From the NCBI GenBank assembly GCA_012295275.1, contig CM022673.1, positions 18,013,310-18,077,309 of the forward strand: DNA of 64,000 nucleotides, written 5' to 3'. The notes beneath the pieces were generated by a model. The model ran no database searches and was not told where the DNA came from. It worked only from the letters and a program-made list of their open reading frames with translations. Below, piece by piece: positions 24,639 to 64,000 of the stretch (the first letter of the stretch is position 1; every line of letters begins with the position of its first letter). The translations under genes and the position numbers were made by a program. This DNA is from Chrysomallon squamiferum. Lineage: Eukaryota; Mollusca; Gastropoda; Neomphalida; Peltospiridae.

Positions 24639-25592
24639 GTTATAAATTTATGAATAGGAAAATAAAAATTTCGAGTCAAAGGATGGAACAATGTGAACAT
24701 ATAACCCTGCATTACTTGCTCTTTTGTATTCTCTTGGTGTATAAAAATACAAGTTCAAATCTCTCATATGCTGTTACCGATATAAATATATATATAGTAC
24801 CTGAAATTAAAGGAAGTTGAAAATACGTGTGTATATTTGTGTATGATTTGATTGTTGTGAAGGGTGTGGACTGTGTCTCGTTCTGTGACTGGCTGTCGTG
24901 GAGGGCGGGGGTCCTCAGTTTGTGTTTGTCGTCGCGACCTCTGTTTACGTTGTGGTTGTTTTGCAAATCTCTTGTTTGCTTCTTTCCTCTTTCCCACTGC
25001 TGAGAATCACACTGGCGAGTCTCTCACTCAGCAGACCTGCTTCTGGTCCGCGGGAACTCCACAAAGAACAACAGTTTTCACTCGCCTACGTCGAAAACAT
25101 TTTTTTTTCTTTCTTCTTCAAACTGTTTTGAGATTCTGTATTTTAAAATCATTCCATGAACGAGAGAAACCGCGAAAAGAGATTTTAAAGGTGAAACGTT
25201 TTATTTCAACGACGGCAGCATGATGACGCAACGATTTATTTTGTGAGGCTAAACGGTAGCAGACGAATACTAAAATGCAGACTGGTTTTGGAGTTTTTCA
25301 TTCTTTTAACGAAGCTGATTCGTAATTTATACACAGTTTAATTTCTCCTCGGAATGTTTCCTCAGTTTTATTTACTTCAAGATAAATAATTTCTTTTATT
25401 TCAATTTTAAACAAATATAAGCATATTTCAGAGTTAATGGATTCTGCCATTATTTTCTTTGAAAAAAGACGAAGATCAATTTACCATGATGACATTATTG
25501 GCAGGAGTCAGTTGGCTGCTTTACATGGATTATCTTACAAACCGTGACACTTAATCTGAAGTGAAATAAAACCGTGTTATCAAACTGTAACT
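24639..25592 (+). promoter_or_regulatory. presumed promoter and 5'UTR region of BMAL1
   Basis: Base composition rises in GC between about 24860 and 25230, just upstream of the BMAL1 start codon, as expected of a promoter or 5'UTR. Open frames in this stretch have no recognisable product. A CRE-like TGACGCAA occurs near 25223. I saw no clear canonical E-box (CACGTG) or ROR element by eye. The transcription start and any non-coding first exon cannot be placed. Confidence 0.4.
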
Positions 25593-39865
<14,273 letters not shown>

Positions 39866-41079
39866 CAACGACAGTGATGACATTTGTACCCGAGACCGGA
39901 CTCACGCAGCCTTTCTGTCCTAGTTTTACAAGATCCCATGAGCCTCACTACTGTCCTGTTTTAATAGTTAAACATTTCTTAACACATTTCCAGGAACTTC
40001 ATTTCTGTAAATTACAAGCTATTTTTATTTATTTTGTTATTAATACTGAAAGACGATGAAGATTATATAATTATAAGGTCGTTCAATGTGGAGGTGCAAA
40101 TTTGAAGATGAGGTGTTACATTTTATTTATGTACATTCTAGACATGTTATTTATACTCGTGTGTTCTTTATGGTTACTTTGTTGTCGGATTATAATTACT
40201 GAACCTGCGACTATACGAGCCAAACCTTGATAAGTACTTTATGTGTGTACACACACACACAAACACAACACACACCTACCCAAATATATATATATATGTA
40301 TATATACACATACATACACACACATACACACATACATATAGACATACACACATACATATAGACACACATACATGTAAAAATATTTCTTCGTGTTGATTTA
40401 GATTTATTGCCTCTGAATGTGTGTGACAGTTTGTTACACATTAATTTATTTCATGTGTATGTTGATCAAACAGCTTTTTATAGTTTATATAATATATTAC
40501 AGTTTCTGATGTTAGTAATTAAAATTAACTCTGAGCGGTTATATTTATTTTTTCTGACATTTTATATCTGTTGTTTTGTACACGATATCCGCATATTACT
40601 AGATGTGTTTGTTATTCAAATAACGCGAACACTATTTTCAAAAGACTCATACTTTGATTTATAAGACAAGTAAAAATTCTGAAAAAAAGAAAGAAAAAGA
40701 GAAGAAGAAGAAGAAAAAAATAGAAGTTAGACAATTATGTCACAGGGAACATAAACTGAGTGATCACCTAGCACTTGCATATTTATCTTGTTTCTAAATA
40801 TTTCACTATAATCAACTCTGTGGTAAAATCTCATTATAGGTTTGTTTCGAGAGTTAATTTGGAAGCTGAAGACTACAACATTATTTGTAATATATTTAAC
40901 ATTATCTACATAACTAACTTTTCTTCAGTTGTATATATACAAGATATGCGTGATTTGTTCTGATTACAAAGTTAAAAAATATTCAGCATCTTCATTTTAA
41001 CTATAGAAATTGTGTAGATGACGTTCAGATCCATACCCAAACAAACCACCCACACAAACGCACACACACACACACACAC

Positions 41080-41123
<44 letters not shown>

Positions 41124-41401
41124 ATATGATTTATTGAGTATATGTTATTTATGTTAATACTGTAAACAGATACCGTTTTTTATTTTTAAATTAAACATAT
41201 TAGAGTTGATCATGTTTTTTGTTTTACATCATCATCGTTATCATCATCATCATCATCACCATCATACATATATCATAATCAGCAGTATAATAAATATTAC
41301 AGACACTGACAATTCATCATCATAATCAGTAGATCTAGAAGCGTCGAATCCAACCTAAAAAGCCTAAAAATATGCCGTGTGTGTGTGTGTGTGTGCGTGT
41401 G

Positions 41402-41433
<32 letters not shown>

Positions 41434-41523
41434 CGTGTGTGTGTGTGTGTGTGTGCGTGTGTGTGTGTGTGCGCGCGTAAAACTTCCTAAATAAGCCAGA
41501 TTTTACTATTATTATTGCTATTA

Positions 41524-41567
<44 letters not shown>

Positions 41568-42346
41568 TAATAATAATAATGATGATGATGATGATGATAA
41601 AAATAGCAACAAGTGCAATAAAACAACAAGAATAATGTTAATATTACTAATAGTACTATTATTCGGGTCATTATTTATAAAGATATGTATCTTTTTCGTC
41701 TGTTAAATAAAGCTAAAACCGATTAAAAGTAATAATTATAGTGTTTAACAGTTTCTCCTTGTTACCATAGTAATAGCACTTAACAGTTTTCATAAACTTG
41801 TTGTAACTGCGAGAGAATCACTAACATTAAACATAACTGCTGAAACACCTTTTAGTAGTCGAACTAATCTCGGATAACTAACATCTGCAGTAAAATTAAA
41901 ATTATTGAAATATCTCGCCACTTACTTCCTCAAAAAATGGTCCTACAATGGATGATGATGATAATAATGATGATGATTGTGATGATGATTATGATAACTG
42001 TATCAATGATATAAAAATAACATAAAATTATTAGATGGATAATAAAAATAAACAAACAAGTAAATAAATGAATAAAATAAAATAAGTAAGTAAGTAAATA
42101 AATGACTAAATAAATAGATAATAATAAAAATAAATAATTCACACTGGTAACTAGTTAAGATATTTAATTGATATAGAAAACAAAACAATACTGTCTATTG
42201 TGAATACATCAAGTTTTATTCACGTTACGATGTATAAAAATAAAATACAAAATTATTTCTTTCTTTTTTATGTGGATACAGACATGATATGAAAATTATA
42301 ACCATATGGAATCATTTACTGAATATGCGTTCAGCATATCCTACCC

Positions 42347-42396
<50 letters not shown>

Positions 42397-43200
42397 TTTA
42401 CTGGAAGAAGAGACTACGAATTTTTTCTTACCTAAATTAGTAAAGCAAAAGATTCTTACGCGGAAGATTGTGTTCCGACTCATGCTGATGGGGGTTTGAG
42501 AATCTATTAATTAATTATTAGTACAATACAGTATATGCCGTAACGTTTTTCATTAATGATTTATATGCACAGAAATATTGTAAACGTTGAGTACTTAAAT
42601 AACAGAAAATAGAAAACAAAATGGAAGAAAAACATGTTATAAGTTCATTGTCTCACAAAAACAGTTTAATCACGCATTCATTGTCTCACAAAAACAGTTT
42701 AATCACGCATTATCTAATTTTCTATAATTTTAAAGTATACAAAATCTAACAAAGTCTACGGAAAAAGAACACTTTAAAACGTATTTGCCAGTGTTTTAAT
42801 TAGGTATGTGAACACGTATTTTTAAACATAAACATGACTGAAAATCTGTTAAATTTTACAATTTATTTGTTTATAAAAGGTAGTTTCCTGTTTCACTAAA
42901 AAGATTCAAAATTGTGAATTTGAACTTTGATATCTAACTAGCATCATTCTGCAAATCGCAGATCTCATTTACATACTAAATACAGCATTTTGTTTGTTAA
43001 AATGAAAATTCTTATAGAAAATATTCTTTTATAAATTTTTAAACAATTTGACACAGTTTGTCATGTACATCTAAAAATGCAGCTTTCACTTATTTCATAT
43101 CATTATTCATACACTGGCTGGTATTTTCATATAGCTAATTTCGGTGAAACTATCATTGTTCGTCTTATTATTATTTTATTTTTATTTTCTAAAACAATTT
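39866..43200. other. convergent 3' flanks of BMAL1 and the ammonium transporter
   Basis: It holds the BMAL1 3'UTR (candidate AATAAA at 41289-41294 and 41706-41711) and, on the other strand, the 3'UTR of the transporter (candidate signal, read as TTTATT on this strand, at 42215-42220). Simple repeats are a CA-TA-TG palindrome (41061-41119), a (GT)n tract with GC interruptions (41376-41476), an AAT/GAT run (41521-41600), an AAT run (42350-42395), and a tandem duplication of about 33 bp at 42644-42711. No other gene was seen. Confidence 0.65.
41061..41119. repeat. (CA)n-(TA)n-(TG)n palindrome in the BMAL1 3' region
   Basis: A CA run (41061-41080) passes through TATATATA into a TG run (41090-41115), forming a near-perfect self-complementary hairpin. 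It lies within the likely BMAL1 3'UTR if the 41706 polyadenylation signal is used. Confidence 0.85.
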
Positions 43201-60066
<16,866 letters not shown>

Positions 60067-62249
60067 CTTTGTCAGAAACTGCGGCTACAGCGACGTCTTG
60101 TGAATAATCTACAACAATGGTGCTCTTATTACGCCACGATTTTTGCTAGCTCTGTCAGTAGACTGGTGATTCAAAAATATAAAGTTAATATGCGGAGCTG
60201 CTTGGGTATGCACGCCTTGTGATTTACATCAACGAATTCTGAAAAAGTGACGCTTGAAAAGAGCACTGGAATGCAGCCATGCATGACCTTGGAATGCAAT
60301 TTTATACAGGATTGTTATGGATGTTGTATAACTGTATTGGTATTATAATATACATGTAATCTAAGATAACCTTCCCTCTTTTAATATATATTTTATTTAT
60401 TTTTTAAAAATGAATCTGACAGTTTGTCACGTGACTTAAACGACGTTATCTGAAGTGAATGAGTTTGGTTCTCTTGTCCTGAGGCCCTATTCACAGTCAG
60501 GGTTAATATTTAATGGAGCGTAACACGCACACACGGCCTGGAGAAATGCATACATCGTCTCTAGCAGTAAGCTGCATTGTGTTTCGAGAAGTTTATTATT
60601 TTAAAGCGGGAAAACTCCAAACATTTATGTTAAGAGAGAGGTATGTGGAATAAGGAACAAACAACGAAACAAAGGACTGAAACAATTAAATTATTTTAAT
60701 CTCTTGTAAATTATGTGAAAATAGCAGTATCTGCAGTAGCAGAAGTAGCAGTTGCAGTAGCAATAGTAGTAGTAGTAATAACAGCATCAAAAATAAATAA
60801 ATAGTAGTAGTAGTATTTAATGTTTTAAATTCTAAAATTACTGTTTTTAGTTTGTTAAGCGGCAGATACCCATTTCTACAAGAGAAGCAACTCACTTAAG
60901 TTTAATTATTTCTATTCATTAATTCAATTAAGATCATCGTATCATTATAGCTGTACATAATTCATTTATGGAGATACTGTATTATATAACACAATGTTAA
61001 AAATAACGCATTTGAAAAACAGTAATATAAAACAGAACACATATGTATGTACGTTTTTGTATGTATGTATGTATGTATGTTTACGGAGAGAGAGTGAGAA
61101 ATAAGAAATCTACTATTTCTATTTCTTCAACGTAAAACACGCACATCTATACATGCATGTATCATACACATAGAAGCAAACACCAAATAGTCACACAAAC
61201 ACACCTATACACACACATACATATAAATAAAACAGAAAATAAAAAATAAAACAAAATATTAAAAATAAAAATATAATCAAGAAACAATTGTTTGGGGAAA
61301 ATATTTTTTATTGCAAACGTGACTAAGTAACTGTAAGGAATGTGAAATAAAGACATCCGTGATGATATAAATAAAACAATTTCTCAGTACCCTTCACAGT
61401 TCATCTGATTAGATTACAGTTATTCAGATGCATCTTGTGTTAACTGACTACTTCCAGTTAGTTTTTTTCAATATATTTAATTTTCGCGGTTCGTGAACCC
61501 GGCAGTTAGACAAGGATGTGCTTTGCTATTAAACCTGTCTTCATACATCAACTTTGCTGTTTATGCTGACAGTAAAACTGATACTGACAAACAACAAGAT
61601 CGCTTTTTTTTACGCCTTGTTTTCTTACAGATTTATGATTACAATTCTATTCACTGTTAAACACTAGGAGGTCTGCATCATCGAAGGTCCCAGGTATAAA
61701 TTATTTAGTACCTAAGATGAATATAAGAAGAGTTAAACCATGTCTCTTGTTCTTGTAATGTTTATATCATAGATGTGCATACATTATATATTATTACATA
61801 GAAAGAAATTGAATGAAATTTAGAAAAACGTGACCAAGACTATATGTTAGGTAATACAACTTTCAAGGTAAACTGTATTTAATTACAGTAGATAAAAAAA
61901 AAAAAAAAAAAAAAAAAGGTCAAAGAAATATAAAGTCTTAGGGGAGCGGATTCCGTGTTCGAATTCATAGGTTTGTGTATATAAATAACAAAGTAAGTCA
62001 TCCGTGACCATTGCTTTTTTTATATTAAGTGATTGCTTGGCTGTACCATTATCAGACTACACAGCACAAAACAAACAAACCTGACCTTAATCTGTAGCTT
62101 ACTTTTCTTCTGTCTTTCTTTTATTCGTTCTTTCATTTTTCCTTACGTTCATTTTGTCTTTTTTATTTTTCTTCTTTCTTGACTTGTTTTTTTCTTTATT
62201 TCTTTTCTTTGTTTCAGTCCTTCTTTCTTTTCTCTACACGTGCTCTTCT
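60067..62249. other. upstream region of the ammonium transporter
   Basis: It contains the presumed distal promoter, then AT-rich DNA with an AGT/GTA run (60730-60810), ATGT repeats (61050-61080) and a poly-A run (61886-61917). No further gene was seen. Confidence 0.5.
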
Positions 62250-62301
62250 AACAACAACAACAACAATAATGATGGTCATAATGATAATAATAATAATAGT
62301 G

Positions 62302-62366
<65 letters not shown>

Positions 62367-62646
62367 GATGATGATGACGACGATGATGACGACGATAATG
62401 ATGATTATATTTATTATGATGATGATTATAACTGTGGTGATGATAATGCTGATGATGGAGATAATGGTGGTAGTGATAATAATAATGGTATTAGTAATAA
62501 TGACAAATCAGCATTACCATTACAAATGCATCATGAAAAAACAACAGCAGTATCTATTGCTACTTATAAAATAAAAAGTACTTCTGTATTTATTTAGTAA
62601 TCTGGTTTCACTTTTTCAAGTATATCGCCTCAAGATACCTCTCTCT

Positions 62647-62650
<4 letters not shown>

Positions 62651-62742
<92 letters not shown>

Positions 62743-62747
62743 TCACA

Positions 62748-62790
<43 letters not shown>
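62651..62790. repeat. (CT)n-(CA)n microsatellite in the BMAL1-derived fragment
   Basis: A CT run followed by CACT/CACA repeats occupies the place where exon 17 coding sequence would be expected. It corresponds to the CT tracts of BMAL1 intron 16. Confidence 0.9.
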
Positions 62791-62794
<4 letters not shown>

Positions 62795-63102
62795 AGCCTT
62801 TCTGTCCTAGCTTTACAAGATCCCATGAGCCTCACTACTGGCCTGTTTCTTTACAAATTTTCGTGAACTTCATTGCTGTTAATTATAAGCTATTTTTATT
62901 TATTTTGTTTTTAATACTGAAAGACGATGAAGATTATATAATTATAAGGTCGTTCAGTGTGGAGGTGCAAGTTTGAAGATGAGCTGTTACATTTTATTAA
63001 TGTACATTCCAGACATGTTATTTATACTCGTGTGTTTTTTTATCGTTACTTTGTTGTCGAATTATAATATTTAATAAACCTGCTAACACTTGATAAGTAC
63101 TT

Positions 63103-63134
<32 letters not shown>

Positions 63135-63385
63135 CACACATATAGACACACACACATCTACATCTAAACAAATAATAAATAAATAATTAAGATATTTATT
63201 TGATAGAAAAAATAAAACAATACTGTCATTTTGTAAATACATCAAGTTTTATTCATAAATTATGATGTATAAAAATAAAATACAAAATTAATTTTTATTT
63301 TATATCGATACATATATGATATAAAAAGGTATAGTTATATGAAATCACTTATAGTATATGCGTTCATGTTCCTCAATAATTATAA

Positions 63386-63417
63386 TGATAATAATAATAA
63401 TAATAATAATTATAATG

Positions 63418-63465
<48 letters not shown>
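63386..63465. repeat. (AAT)n microsatellite
   Basis: An AAT run with a few GAT units joins two blocks of the BMAL1-derived fragment. Asn-rich and Ile-rich frames over it are artefacts. Confidence 0.9.
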
Positions 63466-63466
<1 letters not shown>

Positions 63467-63873
63467 CGATGATAATCAGACTGCAGCTACTACAGCTACT
63501 ACAAATTATACTTCTAATACTACGACTACTATTTCCATTATTATTACTATAGTTAGTATTACTAGTATGGTCACTAGAAGTACTAACAGCAGTTACGTTT
63601 TACCTCTAATATTACACGAGTTCTGTTGTAATTGCTGCTACTGCTACCACAACTACTATTACTCCGATACTACTACTACTATTACCACTACTACCACTAA
63701 ACTGGTGGAAACAATAAAAAAAAGATGGTATAAAAATATTTGTGAAAGAAATAAAATTCTATAGCTGTTCTTTGATAAAAATTTGAAAACTAAAATATTT
63801 TATGCGGTAACCTTTTTTCAGTCCAGAGTAAAATCAAAGAACAAAATATAACTTATAAATTATGGGTATTTTT

Positions 63874-63875
<2 letters not shown>

Positions 63876-63931
<56 letters not shown>

Positions 63932-63941
63932 TAACAATAAC

Positions 63942-63997
<56 letters not shown>

Positions 63998-64000
63998 TAA
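63876..64000. repeat. (AAT)n microsatellite at the window end
   Basis: An AAT run with short AAC interruptions continues to the last base, so its true length is unknown. Confidence 0.95.

Larger units (their letters stand above)
62250..63670 (+). pseudogene. scrambled non-coding duplicate of BMAL1 segments
   Basis: Four blocks match the BMAL1 locus in the same orientation. 62400-62640 matches intron 15 and exon 16 (38850-39130). 62794-63110 matches the 3'UTR (39907-40250). 63155-63365 matches DNA beyond BMAL1 (42110-42335). 63470-63665 matches intron 11 (36700-36885). The exon 16 relic has lost its acceptor AG (TTCAG has become TTCAA) and about ten coding bases. Exon 17 coding sequence is missing, replaced by CT/CA repeats (62651-62790). 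It is therefore a dead copy; the last block is out of order relative to the source. Confidence 0.82.

Noticed and set aside
24864-25223. 119-codon open frame upstream of BMAL1
   Set aside because: No family resemblance. It sits in the GC-richer promoter/5'UTR zone, where stops are rarer by composition.

Overview
This window is animal nuclear DNA: AT-rich, intron-dense and full of microsatellites. It holds no prokaryotic gene structure. Short, compact exons are joined at GT..AG introns that run from about 0.1 kb to several kb. The gene set (a vertebrate-style BMAL1 with its C-terminal activation segment, an AMT1-type ammonium transporter, and PGP/PDXP-like HAD phosphatases) fits an invertebrate. 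I favour a lophotrochozoan such as a mollusc, but the species cannot be fixed from the sequence.

Layout. (1) 1-14,891, + strand: three head-to-tail copies of a PGP/PDXP-like HAD phosphatase. The first is cut by the window edge; the other two are complete, each with 8 coding exons and 297 codons plus stop, and identical exon lengths. (2) About 9.6 kb: a small decayed cysteine-rich fragment that resembles a retroelement tail. (3) 14.9-25.6 kb: gene-poor DNA dominated by a large inverted repeat (arms 16,441-18,305 and 22,844-24,638). The arms contain a MITE-like element, and the spacer contains a second, smaller inverted repeat and decayed coding scraps. (4) 25,593-39,865, + strand: a complete BMAL1 (cycle/ARNTL) gene with 17 coding exons and 679 residues, carrying bHLH, PAS-A, PAS-B and the C-terminal transactivation segment. 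(5) 43,201-60,066, - strand: a complete AMT-type ammonium transporter with 11 coding exons, 517 or 518 residues and two alternative first coding exons. It converges on BMAL1. (6) 60-64 kb: upstream DNA of the transporter, then a scrambled, non-coding duplicate of parts of the BMAL1 locus (intron 15/exon 16, 3'UTR, downstream flank, intron 11).

The three gene types do not form a pathway. They are a metabolic phosphatase array, a core clock transcription factor and a membrane transporter that happen to be neighbours. The most notable observations are these: a minisatellite in BMAL1 intron 5 whose unit begins exactly at the exon 5 splice donor; the paired homologous first exons of the ammonium transporter; the rearranged BMAL1 fragment about 22 kb downstream; the patchy near-identity (gene conversion signature) among the phosphatase copies; and the nested inverted repeats. 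All exon boundaries were read by eye from splice consensus and open frame. Every coding total closes in frame, but none was checked against transcripts or databases.
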